Source of the DNA: JAMQPK01 sp035937795
Lineage (GTDB): Bacteria; Acidobacteriota; Vicinamibacteria; Vicinamibacterales; JAMQPK01
Reading direction: 5' to 3'
Assembly: GCA_035937795.1 (NCBI GenBank)
Contig: DASZHO010000032.1
Coordinates: 1-38,754 of the forward strand
Length of the DNA: 38,754 bases
Part shown: one piece after another, positions 1-7,392 of the stretch
Position numbering within the stretch: the stretch's first letter is position 1
Layout of the letters: each line of letters opens with the position of its first letter
The notes under the pieces: model-generated
What the model was told of the DNA's origin: nothing
Databases searched by the model: none
The model's input: the letters and a program-made list of their open reading frames with translations, nothing else
Made by a program: the position numbers and the translations under genes

Positions 1-566
1 TCGCCATTGATTTCGGCCAATGCATCAATCGGTGAGCGCACCGTGGGAGCCATGACAACTTTGCCGTCAATAAGGATGGCCAAGGGCTTGCCAAAATGGC
101 CTGCTGTCGCCGTGCGCATTTTTTGCGCGCCTGCCGCCTTGAATTCAATTCCGACACCGAATCGGGATGCGCTGTTACCTGGCACGACGCGGGCGTGTGC
201 GACGTCGCTATTGCTGACAATCGCCTCGGGGTGAAGATATATAGCGCGGTCACTACCCACGCGTGCGGCTTGCAAACCTGCAGCAGGGCTATCTTCAGCC
301 AAGCGCACTTCAAATCTCACGGCTGCCTGCAAGTCGACTGTCCCTGGCGCCCGTAAATAGAACTCAACGACCGCTGTCGCGAGGAGAAGCATGGCCGCCG
401 CTAGGAGCGGCATCCGCGAGCGCCAAAGCTGCGTGCTGGGTGTTGTTCGGCTGTTGGCCCCCGAAATCACCGCGTCGCGGCGGCGTGCGCGTTCCTGCAG
501 CACAGGCTGGTTGGGCTCATGCCGCACGGGATCGGCGTCCTGCAGAAGCTCTCTAAGGGTTTTCAT
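1..566 (-). CDS. Membrane-anchored protein with SecD-like P1-head domain (partial)
   Basis: This reading frame is open from an ATG at 566 to the window edge (188 codons visible), so the C-terminus is missing. The N-terminus is about 50 polar residues rich in Arg, followed by one membrane segment (MPLLAAAMLLLATAVVEFYL). The remainder is extracytoplasmic and resembles the SecD/SecDF P1-head subdomain: it has the order FEVRLAEDSPAAGL, YLHPEAIVSNSDVAHARVV, then FGKPLAILIDGKVVMAPTVR and SPIDALAEING. In SecD this fold binds protein emerging in the periplasm. Here it stands alone on a single anchor, so a role in secretion is not shown. The start overlaps the end of the sigma factor gene by 14 bases, with GGGAGAAG as a ribosome binding site inside that gene. 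The two are therefore one transcript, and the protein could act as partner or anti-sigma of the sigma factor, which is inference. Confidence 0.75.
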   Translation of the reverse strand, partial: MKTLRELLQDADPVRHEPNQPVLQERARRRDAVISGANSRTTPSTQLWRSRMPLLAAAMLLLATAVVEFYLRAPGTVDLQAAVRFEVRLAEDSPAAGLQAARVGSDRAIYLHPEAIVSNSDVAHARVVPGNSASRFGVGIEFKAAGAQKMRTATAGHFGKPLAILIDGKVVMAPTVRSPIDALAEING

Positions 567-1122
567 TTGCTTCTCCCATCTGAGGTTTCAGTACGCGAGC
601 CAACTGGCGACGGCCCAAGGAAAGGTGCCAGCGCACGGTGACGGCAGCGACGCCGAGAAGAGAGGCGATCGCCGGAATCGTCATGCCATCGAGTTCGTAC
701 ATGACGACGATCGCTCGACGGCGCGGCGGCAGAATGTCGAGCGCACGCCATACGGTTGTTCGTGCGATCAACGCTTCTTCCTGATCGCCGCCCACGTCCG
801 CTGATCGGCTGACCTCTTGGTCGTGGCGCTTACGTCTGGCAGACTTGCGCCACCGGTCGCGCCGGATGTTGATGAGCATGCGGACGAGCCACGCTTCCTC
901 GTCGGCATGGCCAATCGGGACGACTCTTGCGGAGCGAGCGGCTTTCAGGAAGGTGTCCTGGACCAGGTCGAGCGCGTCGTCAATGCTTGGCGCGAGACGC
1001 CGCGCGAGGCGGTAGAGGCGGTCGTGGTGGGCGTCGAACAGGGCGGCCAGCCGGTCGGCGGGATTGGCCGGCAGGACGACGGGGACGGCATCGACCATGG
1101 GCTGGCCATTCATACCTGACAT
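553..1122 (-). CDS. ECF-family RNA polymerase sigma factor
   Basis: An alternative sigma factor of the extracytoplasmic-function type, directing RNA polymerase to a small regulon. Sigma region 2 is visible as ALFDAHHDRLYRLARRLA followed by DDALDLVQDTFLKAARS, and region 4 as ALDILPPRRRAIVVMYELDG with the helix-turn-helix MTIPAIASLLGVAAVTVRWH. Length from ATG 1122 is about 189 residues, normal for the family. The frame is open further upstream to 1200, but that extension is Gly/Arg-rich and unlike a sigma N-terminus. ATG 1113 and ATG 1098 are alternative starts, since no clear ribosome binding site decides between them. The next gene leftward, a membrane protein with a SecD-like domain, starts inside this gene. 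I see no classical ZAS-type zinc anti-sigma in the visible part. Confidence 0.88.
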   Translation of the reverse strand: MSGMNGQPMVDAVPVVLPANPADRLAALFDAHHDRLYRLARRLAPSIDDALDLVQDTFLKAARSARVVPIGHADEEAWLVRMLINIRRDRWRKSARRKRHDQEVSRSADVGGDQEEALIARTTVWRALDILPPRRRAIVVMYELDGMTIPAIASLLGVAAVTVRWHLSLGRRQLARVLKPQMGEANENP

Positions 1123-1266
1123 AAACGCGCGGCGAAAAAGTTTTGTTTGTCGGCCATGCCGGCCACCGCCGCCAGCCCCCTCCCAAGGGCCTGGCAGCAC
1201 CAGCAGTCACAATAGCCAAACTGCAATCGCTGGAGGGTGCAGCAGAAGGAATGCGGGCCTACGGCT

Positions 1267-2517
1267 ATGATGAGATCCGCGAAAGAGATGAGCGCTCTGC
1301 TGCTCTTCCACCTTGGTGCCGGCGTGCGCGTTGCTATTCGCGCGTGCGCTCTCACTTTCTGCGCGATTGTGGCGTGGGTCACACTCTATGCCAGCGATCC
1401 GACCGCGATCGTGCTCGGTTTCGCAAAGGCTGCTTTTTCCAGTCGGCCTGCGATCCAGAGTGTCGTGCCGCTCGTGGGCCTGGCTCTTCTACTGCCGGCG
1501 TGGGCCGCCCCACGGCTCTCCAGCGGCGTGAACGGCTGGTTGCGGCATCTCCCGTTCAACAGTACCGACAATCGAAGAGGTCTAGCTCTCGCCCTGGCCA
1601 CCGTACAACTCCCACTGATCCTGATGCTGGTCGTCTTGGGGGTTTTCGCGCACGCGCAGAGACTCCCGATAGCTGTTCCCGCAGCACGTTGGGCGCTCGT
1701 CCTTTCCACTGGAGCCATCACAAGCCTCCCCGTTGAACACAGATCCCGGGTTGTTCTGTTGGCTCTGACGGCTCTCGCTGTCGCGGTCGCGGGCACGGCC
1801 ATGTACATGGTCGTGTCTGCCGTGCTTCTCATTGAAACCGACGTCGTCGCTGGACGGATTCACACGATACCCGGACGAACTCCGCGACCGGCGGGTTCGC
1901 TCCTGCACTGGCGCATTGCCTGGCGTGCACTGGGTGCGCACATGCTCCGGGCCTATGGCGTGGGACTTCTGGCGCTGGGCGCCGGATGGCTGTGCATTGT
2001 CAACAATGACCTCACGGGACGGCACGCTGACGACGTCGCGCGATTCGCCGGCGCGATCGCATCCGTCTTGTGCATTTCCTCGCTTTCGAAAACGCTCGCC
2101 AGGCGCCGCCCCATGTGGCCGCTCGCCCGGTCATTCCCCTGGTCTGCGACCCGCCGGATCGCAGACGATGGTCTATTCCTCTCCGGGCATGCTTTGCTTC
2201 TCATCCTGCCGGTCGCTATCCAGAATGCAGGAGCGGCTCTTCGGGTCATGGCTTTACTGCCGTTTCTCTCAGTGCTCGCTGCTGGAGAGATGAGACGGAT
2301 CGCAGAGCGGCGGAGCAACGCCCTTGTCTTTCTCGCGGAAGGATTGTTGGCGGCCTCTCTTCTGACACTCCTGCCCTGGACCGCTCTCGTGTGGTTGCTC
2401 GGCGCGATACCGACCCTCTACTTTTCAGCGGAATGCGAGCGACGCCAGAAGGTCACACGCTGGTTGGACTTGCACCACGACGATGCCGGTGATCCATCGG
2501 TGTGGAGCGAGAGGTGA
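1267..2517 (+). CDS. Polytopic membrane protein, probable ABC transporter permease
   Basis: A hydrophobic protein of about 416 residues with roughly ten possible membrane segments (for example LVGLALLLPAWAA, LPLILMLVVLGVFAHA, LTALAVAVAGTAMYMVVSAV, LLTLLPWTALVWLLGAI). No motif identifies the family. It is assigned as the permease of an ABC transporter because its stop codon overlaps the start of an ATP-binding subunit by four bases (GTGA). The substrate is unknown. The start is uncertain: the frame is open from GTG 1237, with ATGs at 1267, 1270 and 1288 and no clear spaced ribosome binding site. It is divergent from the sigma factor gene, so the intergenic 1123-1266 must contain promoters for both. 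It could belong to the unassigned ABC-2-like permeases. Confidence 0.72.
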   Translation: MMRSAKEMSALLLFHLGAGVRVAIRACALTFCAIVAWVTLYASDPTAIVLGFAKAAFSSRPAIQSVVPLVGLALLLPAWAAPRLSSGVNGWLRHLPFNSTDNRRGLALALATVQLPLILMLVVLGVFAHAQRLPIAVPAARWALVLSTGAITSLPVEHRSRVVLLALTALAVAVAGTAMYMVVSAVLLIETDVVAGRIHTIPGRTPRPAGSLLHWRIAWRALGAHMLRAYGVGLLALGAGWLCIVNNDLTGRHADDVARFAGAIASVLCISSLSKTLARRRPMWPLARSFPWSATRRIADDGLFLSGHALLLILPVAIQNAGAALRVMALLPFLSVLAAGEMRRIAERRSNALVFLAEGLLAASLLTLLPWTALVWLLGAIPTLYFSAECERRQKVTRWLDLHHDDAGDPSVWSER

Positions 2518-3206
2518 TCCGTTTGCGGAACGTGCAGTTTTCCTACCGGCCCGGTGGGCGCATCCTTGATGATCTGTCGCTCGAGCTTGGGCCGGGTTTG
2601 ACTCTTCTGGTCGGACCGAATGGTAGCGGCAAGAGCACGTTGCTGAAGATTCTTGCAGGAATCGAGCGACCAGACTTGGGCACCGCAGAAATCGAGGGCT
2701 TCGATCTGTGGAAGGACGAAGTCGACGCCCGTCGACACCTGGTGTACGTCTCTGAGCATCCTGATCTGACGCCGTACGCCACCATCCGCGATGTCATTAC
2801 TCTTGTTTGCCGGCTGCGGTCAGAGTCGCGAGAGACCGGGAACAAGGCATTGGCGCGCGCCGGTCTGGTGCGGGAGGCGGATCGATCGATTCGCGAGCTG
2901 TCCATGGGCCAGCGGCGGCGTGCCGTACTCGCCGCAGCATGGGTTGGTTCACCAAAGGTGGCCATCCTCGACGAACCGCTGGAGGCGATGGATCGCGCTA
3001 TTCGTGAAGATATTCTGCTGTGGGTCGACCGCCTTCTCGAGACTGGAGCCGCCGTCGTGATTGCGACCCATCAAATCGAACCTTTTGTCGAAAAGGCTGC
3101 ACGTGCCATTGCCGTCCACAACGGCGGGCTGCGCCTCGTCGAGCCTTTGCCGCCGGACTCTCTGAACCGAGCGGCCATCTTCGAATCTCTCAGCCGTGAT
3201 GAATGA
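2514..3206 (+). CDS. ABC transporter ATP-binding protein
   Basis: The ATPase subunit of an ABC transporter, acting on the cytoplasmic face with the preceding membrane protein. All nucleotide-binding motifs are present in order: Walker A GPNGSGKST, the ABC signature as LSMGQRRR (a common variant of LSGGQ), Walker B VAILDEP and the H-loop ATHQ. About 230 residues is the size of a single nucleotide-binding domain. GTG 2514 is chosen as start because it forms a GTGA overlap with the stop of the permease gene and has GGAG six bases upstream. A GTG at 2502 is also in frame and would add four residues. The gene ends 8 bp before a convergent gene. Export is likelier than import because no binding-protein gene is nearby, but this is inference. 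Confidence 0.9.
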   Translation: MIRLRNVQFSYRPGGRILDDLSLELGPGLTLLVGPNGSGKSTLLKILAGIERPDLGTAEIEGFDLWKDEVDARRHLVYVSEHPDLTPYATIRDVITLVCRLRSESRETGNKALARAGLVREADRSIRELSMGQRRRAVLAAAWVGSPKVAILDEPLEAMDRAIREDILLWVDRLLETGAAVVIATHQIEPFVEKAARAIAVHNGGLRLVEPLPPDSLNRAAIFESLSRDE

Positions 3207-3214
3207 GGTTAAGC

Positions 3215-3907
3215 CTAGTCGACCCACGAAATGAATTGGCCTCCACTCGGATGGCGATAGTCCACAATGAGTCCGGCCCCGTGTCGTTCTATCTGATCAA
3301 GAGACAGTCGGATCCTCTCAGGATCGAATTCGGTGTCGTCGAAAAATGTGAGCTCGCCAAGCCACTGAAGGTCGCCGCGTCCCGCGAAGGTACGAGCGAG
3401 CCAGTAAGGCACGCTCATTTGCACCAACCGTCGGCCTCCCCGTGTGTCGAAGATCACGGTGTGAATGGTGTGCAGAGGTCCGTTCGTCGCCGGTGGACCG
3501 GCCTCTGCCCGAGCCTGTCGCTGCTCCATGTCCAAGAGTGGCTGCTGATCGGCAAATCGTGCGCGCAAGGCCTGGAACTGCCGATCCGCAGTTTCAGCGG
3601 ACGTCATTGAGCTATCGCGATGCATGAAAACGAACAACACGGCACTCCCAATAACTACCGCCAAAGAGATCACCGCAGACAGCCCGACCACCGCCGCTGC
3701 ACTCGCGTTCTTCATAAAGCCCACCATTTCTCTGAGATACCACATTCGGGCGCGGAATGGACCCAACGTGGGGACGGCCACTTCCCGATATTCCTCCAGT
3801 AGATCACCCGTCACGGTTTCACGATCTCGCGGCGAGAGGACAAGCCGCAGCAGGCGTTCAGCCCAGCGAGGCGGATTCGCGTCGGGCACGGGCGGTTCCT
3901 TGGTCAT
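3215..3907 (-). CDS. Permease-prefix-domain protein, single membrane segment
   Basis: Residues 1-60 (PPRWAERLLRLVLSPRDRE, then TVTGDLLEEYRE and a Trp/Tyr/Arg cluster) match the permease prefix domain found in Acidobacteria at the N-terminus of MacB/FtsX-type permeases whose genes follow a PadR regulator. Here no permease follows. After one membrane segment (AAVVGLSAVISLAVVIGSAV) comes about 120 residues of soluble domain with no motif I recognise, ending in RHPSGGQFISWVD. ATG 3907 overlaps the stop of padR (ATGA), which decides the start; the longer frame to 3943 lies inside padR. The pair is probably co-regulated by PadR. It may be a minimal signalling or stress membrane protein, but its function is not known. 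Confidence 0.75.
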   Translation of the reverse strand: MTKEPPVPDANPPRWAERLLRLVLSPRDRETVTGDLLEEYREVAVPTLGPFRARMWYLREMVGFMKNASAAAVVGLSAVISLAVVIGSAVLFVFMHRDSSMTSAETADRQFQALRARFADQQPLLDMEQRQARAEAGPPATNGPLHTIHTVIFDTRGGRRLVQMSVPYWLARTFAGRGDLQWLGELTFFDDTEFDPERIRLSLDQIERHGAGLIVDYRHPSGGQFISWVD

Positions 3908-4233
3908 GCTCGTCCCTTCAAGGGCCAGCGAAAGCCTTGCCACATGCCCTCCACGGCGGCCTTGGATTCATTCAGGGCGCGAACACCGGCGTTTTCGATC
4001 GAGTAATAGCGCCGGGGCCGCCCAGCCCGGATAGCCGTTCCTGATCCCAATCGAGAGGAGATCAGACGTTTTTCCTCTAGCCGGTCGAGCGTGGCATAGA
4101 CGGCACCGGCAGCGACCTCGCGCTGCAGCCGTTGCTGGACTTCCTTCAGAATCATGCGTCCATACGCTTGCTTTTCGAGACGCACCAACGAGAGGAGAAC
4201 CGCCTGTTCAAAGGCGCCGAGAATATCTGACAC
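3904..4233 (-). CDS. PadR-family transcriptional regulator
   Basis: A 109-residue winged-helix repressor of the short PadR type. The N-terminus MSDILGAFEQAVLLSLVRL, the recognition region EVAAGAVYATLDRLEEKRLI and the wing RAGRPRRYYSIENAGVRAL are typical of family members that dimerise through a C-terminal helix. It starts with GTG at 4233; this start is supported by alignment with the usual PadR N-terminus and by a promoter placed so that transcription would begin at the start codon. It is coupled by an ATGA overlap to the permease-prefix gene. A palindrome over its own -10 element suggests autorepression. In Acidobacteria such regulators usually control the coupled membrane gene. Confidence 0.92.
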   Translation of the reverse strand: MSDILGAFEQAVLLSLVRLEKQAYGRMILKEVQQRLQREVAAGAVYATLDRLEEKRLISSRLGSGTAIRAGRPRRYYSIENAGVRALNESKAAVEGMWQGFRWPLKGRA

Positions 4234-4235
4234 TC

Positions 4236-4267
4236 CTACATTGTAGATATTATGAAACGACTGTCAA
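4236..4267 (-). promoter_or_regulatory. padR promoter with operator-like palindrome
   Basis: Reading leftward there is a perfect -35 TTGACA (4262-4267), a 16-bp spacer and a -10 TACAAT (4240-4245). The 11-bp palindrome CTACATTGTAG (4236-4246) covers the -10, a position where a bound PadR dimer would block polymerase. Six bases separate the -10 from the GTG start at 4233, so the transcript is predicted to be leaderless. Confidence 0.72.
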
Positions 4268-4426
4268 GATCACCTCAAAGCCCATCTCACGGCCCGGAAT
4301 TCCGGGCACGAGACTCGGGACCGGTCACTCTGAGAGAATAGGGGTTAGCGTCGGCAGGGGTTGACTGCCTCCCCACGCGTGTGGGACGGATGGTGAACGT
4401 GCGCGTCCGTGTCTGAGAGCACCAGG

Positions 4427-5392
4427 ATGAATGCTTCTACGCTGGGGTTACTCGGCTTGCTTGCGGCGCAATTTGCTCCGCCTCCGAAGTTCACGGTGCC
4501 CGCCGTTCCCGACGTGACAATCAAGACGCGGCAAACGACCGATCATCAAAATTCCAGCATCAGCACGACGATCGTCTACCGCAAAGGGGCTCGGCAACGC
4601 ACGGAAACCATCGTCGACTGGCCACCGCAGGTGAGTGCCCGTAACGGCTCGCGGCGCACACACATCGGGACGAGCATCATTCAGTGTGACGAGCGGCGCA
4701 CGGCGGTGCTGAACGACGACGCCAAGACGTACGCGTACTCGCCGATTGAAGATCCGTCCGTCTATTTGCAGCGGGCCCGGCTGGCGGCCGGCCAACATCC
4801 TCAGCCCGAGCCGACCGGCGGCGATGTGACCGTCACGATCGATATGGTCGACACCGGCGAGCGACGGGCGATGGGCCGCTATGTCGCACGCCGGGTCATC
4901 ACCACGACCAAGACGGAACCCGGCCCCGGAGCGAGCGCTCCCGCGAGCGAGAGTACGCAGGACGGCTGGTACATTGATTGGCCCTCGGCCAACTGCTGGG
5001 ACCTCGGAGACTTGCCCGAGCCGTTTCTGTTCACGATCGCCCAGCGCTCCAATGCTCCGCGCGATCGCGTGCATATCACGCGGCTTGGTACCGCGCGGCG
5101 AGGATACCCGATCCAGGAGACCAACCGCAGCAAGGATGAACGAGGCACGACCACGTCAACGCTCGAACTAATCGAATTCTCCGACGCTCCGCTCGACGCG
5201 GCACTCTTCGCCGTTCCGGCGGATTACCGTCCGGTGCTCCCGAATCCGTTTGGCCGGTATGACCTGACGAAGCCCGATACGCTCATGAATCGCCTCCACT
5301 CCTACTGGGATGGACTGCGCGAATGGGCCGGCGGGCGGCTGCGGACAACCCTTGAGTTATGGCAAAGGGCCAGAGACAGGGTGAAACCATGA
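4427..5392 (+). CDS. Hypothetical exported protein
   Basis: A protein of about 321 residues with a short hydrophobic N-terminus (STLGLLGLLAAQFA) that could be a signal peptide, followed by a mostly beta-strand-like sequence. The opening of the mature part (VTIKTRQTTDHQNSSIST, then YRKGARQRTE) and the later strand pattern recall proteins with LolA- or DUF4412-like folds that bind lipids at the outer membrane, but I see no motif that settles this. Two Cys residues are present (IIQCDERR and SANCWDLG). ATG 4427 is preferred to GTG 4409 because GAGAG lies 8 bases upstream. The stop overlaps the start of the next exported protein (ATGA), so the two are co-translated and probably act together. Confidence 0.7.
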   Translation: MNASTLGLLGLLAAQFAPPPKFTVPAVPDVTIKTRQTTDHQNSSISTTIVYRKGARQRTETIVDWPPQVSARNGSRRTHIGTSIIQCDERRTAVLNDDAKTYAYSPIEDPSVYLQRARLAAGQHPQPEPTGGDVTVTIDMVDTGERRAMGRYVARRVITTTKTEPGPGASAPASESTQDGWYIDWPSANCWDLGDLPEPFLFTIAQRSNAPRDRVHITRLGTARRGYPIQETNRSKDERGTTTSTLELIEFSDAPLDAALFAVPADYRPVLPNPFGRYDLTKPDTLMNRLHSYWDGLREWAGGRLRTTLELWQRARDRVKP

Positions 5393-5919
5393 GGTTGAGC
5401 GTGTATGTTGTTTTGGCGTCGGCGATAGGAGTCTGCTCCTCTCCGACGATCGCGCGGCAGCCTCAGGAAGGCGCAGACGTTCCGTGTAACGTGACAGCCC
5501 CGAATGGTGTCATGCCAGGTTCGCTGGAGCCGCAAACCGGAATTTACGGCAACCGACTGCTCGCTGTTGGGCCATTTGGATTATGGCGAAATGGCACGGT
5601 CGTCTTCAAACCTGGTGGAGCTGGCTTCCTGACACGAGACGGCTCCCTCGTGATGAAATTTGGATGGACGCTGGGCAGTGCGGGCAAACTCCAAGTCACC
5701 GGTCGTCGACTCGATGGAGAAGCGTCTCCGTTGCGCGCATCGATTTCGAGCAGCAGCGATGACCCACACTTCAAGCCCAGTTTTCTTGTTTTTCCGACGC
5801 CGGGCTGTTGGGAAGTCACCGCGCAGATTGGCGACGTCGAGAATTCTAAGCTCATGTTCGTCACCAGAGTGGTAAAGATCGGGGAAGGGCCGGCGGGCCG
5901 ATGGGATCCTGACAACTAA
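5389..5919 (+). CDS. Hypothetical secreted protein
   Basis: A protein of 176 residues. A signal peptide is clear (LSVYVVLASAIGVCSSPTIA, probably cut before RQPQ). The mature part has the order GIYGNRLLAVGPFGLWRNGT, VFKPGGAGFLTRDGSLVMKF, then FPTPGCWEVTAQIGD, a pattern I associate with small uncharacterised beta-sandwich secreted proteins in which the Gly-Cys-Trp-Glu-Val strand is conserved. ATG 5389 is chosen over the upstream in-frame start at 5359 because it forms an ATGA overlap with the preceding gene and begins a proper signal peptide. It is convergent with the TPR gene, 14 bp away. No enzymatic function can be assigned. Confidence 0.75.
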   Translation: MRLSVYVVLASAIGVCSSPTIARQPQEGADVPCNVTAPNGVMPGSLEPQTGIYGNRLLAVGPFGLWRNGTVVFKPGGAGFLTRDGSLVMKFGWTLGSAGKLQVTGRRLDGEASPLRASISSSSDDPHFKPSFLVFPTPGCWEVTAQIGDVENSKLMFVTRVVKIGEGPAGRWDPDN

Positions 5920-5933
5920 GGGTCCGTGGTGAT

Positions 5934-6671
5934 TCACTGCGGGGGCAGTCGCTTGAGCAACTGGGCGGCTTTGCGGAACCACGGACGTTCTCGCCTGCGG
6001 AGATAACGCGGCATCGTTGGTTTCTTGGCGAGGATGCGCTCGGCCCAGTCTCGGGCCTCGACGATCCGCTGCTGGTCGGCCAGAAAGGACGCATAGTTGT
6101 AGTACGTCTCCGACAGCGTTGAAATGTCGGTTGCCTTCTTGAACGTCGCTTCGGCCCGATCGGGTTGACCGGCCCGGGCGTATATGTGGCCCAGCAGTCC
6201 AATCGCCCGGTGGAAATCGTACTTGGAATCCTTCGCGACGATGCGTTCCATGTCTTCGAGAGCCGCTGGAATATCGTCCATCGCCAACTCGGCGAGTCCA
6301 CGACGATAGAACGGATCGAGCGAGTCCGAGTGCGGCGAAATGACCTTGTCGTACAGCTCTCGCGCACGAGAGAACTGCCCTTCTTCGAGATACAAGTCGG
6401 CGAGCTCTTCCTGGTTGCCAATCGCCGGGTTGTCGATGATGATCCGCTCGAGCTCGCAGATTCGTCGGCGGCGTGGGAAGGCGTTCAACGGACCTCTCAG
6501 CAGGTCCACATCGGGCACGACTTCCGCGACGATGTAGACGAGCGCCCCGAGTCCGCCGCCGATGAGAATGATCCACAGCCAGTAGGTATCCGGCCGGCGC
6601 CGCACAAAATGAAGAAGAGCAGCAGCCTGCAGGATGAGTCCCCACGGGTAGAAAAGAGCAGTCAGGCCCAT
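5934..6671 (-). CDS. Membrane-anchored tetratricopeptide-repeat protein
   Basis: A 245-residue protein with two N-terminal membrane segments (TALFYPWGLILQAAALLHF and LWIILIGGGLGALVYIVAEV) separated by a short basic loop, followed by a cytoplasmic or periplasmic run of TPR-like helical pairs from about residue 80 to the end. Repeats are visible at NQEELADLYLEEGQFSRARE, DPFYRRGLAELAMDDIPAAL, AIGLLGHIYARAGQPDRAEA and TYYNYASFLADQQRIVEARD. TPR domains bind other proteins, so this is probably a scaffold in a membrane complex whose partner cannot be told. It stands alone, convergent with the secreted protein gene and divergent from the membrane protein at 6890. Confidence 0.85.
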   Translation of the reverse strand: MGLTALFYPWGLILQAAALLHFVRRRPDTYWLWIILIGGGLGALVYIVAEVVPDVDLLRGPLNAFPRRRRICELERIIIDNPAIGNQEELADLYLEEGQFSRARELYDKVISPHSDSLDPFYRRGLAELAMDDIPAALEDMERIVAKDSKYDFHRAIGLLGHIYARAGQPDRAEATFKKATDISTLSETYYNYASFLADQQRIVEARDWAERILAKKPTMPRYLRRRERPWFRKAAQLLKRLPPQ

Positions 6672-6760
6672 GAAATTGCGTGATGCTGTCCGCTCATCGC
6701 CGATGATCGTGGGGGAAGGCTAACCAGATGGACGATACTTTGTCGGCATCGTCGGGTCAA

Positions 6761-6797
6761 GACGAGACGTAGCGGACGAGACGTAACGGGTTATATT
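6761..6797 (+). promoter_or_regulatory. Direct repeat next to a -10 element
   Basis: A 14-bp sequence, GACGAGACGTAGCG, is repeated immediately with one change (6761-6774 and 6775-6788). Three bases later lies TATATT (6792-6797), a good -10. The place where a -35 should be is occupied by the repeats and has no TTGACA-like sequence, the usual layout of a promoter needing an activator. It would serve the membrane protein gene at 6890 with a leader of about 85 bases. Confidence 0.4.
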
Positions 6798-6889
6798 GCG
6801 CGTGAACGCGATTGGGTCCGCGTCATCCCCACTGCGGAGAGACGACATCTGCGTGACGTCCGGCGTGTTTGCGCTTAGCATGGTGGCTC

Positions 6890-7375
6890 ATGACCAGTCC
6901 GGCTGAGCAGTCGCCGCGCGCCGCGACCGTGATCGGCCTGATCTTCATCCTGCTGGGCGCGCTGCCGATCCTTGGCGCCCTCGACATCGTGCATCTGCCG
7001 CTGTCGGGCGTACCCGTGTGGGTTGGCGTCGCCGCCGGCCTCACGTTCGTGCTCGGCGGAGCGGCGGTGATCGTCGGCTATGCCATCGCGGGCGTCGAAA
7101 TCGACGATCCCGACGCGGAAGTCGGCCCGTACGAAATTCACGTTCCCTTCGCCGTGCGTCTGACGCAATACATCCTTGTGGTCGCCATCTACGGCCTGTT
7201 CGCCGCCATCGCCGGGTGGTTTGCATTCGGAGCACGCAGCCTGCCGTGGGTAACGTCTCACGGCGGCGGCAGCGAGTGGATAAGCCGCGCGGCGTTCGGC
7301 TTTGTCGCGATCGCCTGCGCGGCCGCCGGGATCGCGGCGGCCGTGAGAAATTTCAAGAAGTTGACGAGCCAGTGA
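6890..7375 (+). CDS. Hypothetical four-helix membrane protein
   Basis: A 161-residue protein with four predicted membrane segments: TVIGLIFILLGALPILGALD, VPVWVGVAAGLTFVLGGAAV, TQYILVVAIYGLFAAIAGWF and GFVAIACAAAGIAAAV. Between segments 2 and 3 is a short acidic loop (EIDDPDAEVGPYE). No family is recognised. ATG 6890 is preferred over the in-frame start at 6869 because it gives a short polar N-terminus before the first helix. It has its own intergenic region, shared with the divergent TPR gene, and converges on the hydrolase gene at 7393. Confidence 0.72.
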   Translation: MTSPAEQSPRAATVIGLIFILLGALPILGALDIVHLPLSGVPVWVGVAAGLTFVLGGAAVIVGYAIAGVEIDDPDAEVGPYEIHVPFAVRLTQYILVVAIYGLFAAIAGWFAFGARSLPWVTSHGGGSEWISRAAFGFVAIACAAAGIAAAVRNFKKLTSQ

Positions 7376-7392
7376 CAGGCCACTCGCCTCGA

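Noticed and set aside
4360..4395. Hairpin CCCACGCGTGTGGG as terminator
   Set aside because: The stem is only five base pairs and has no T-run; it lies just upstream of a gene start, not after a gene end.
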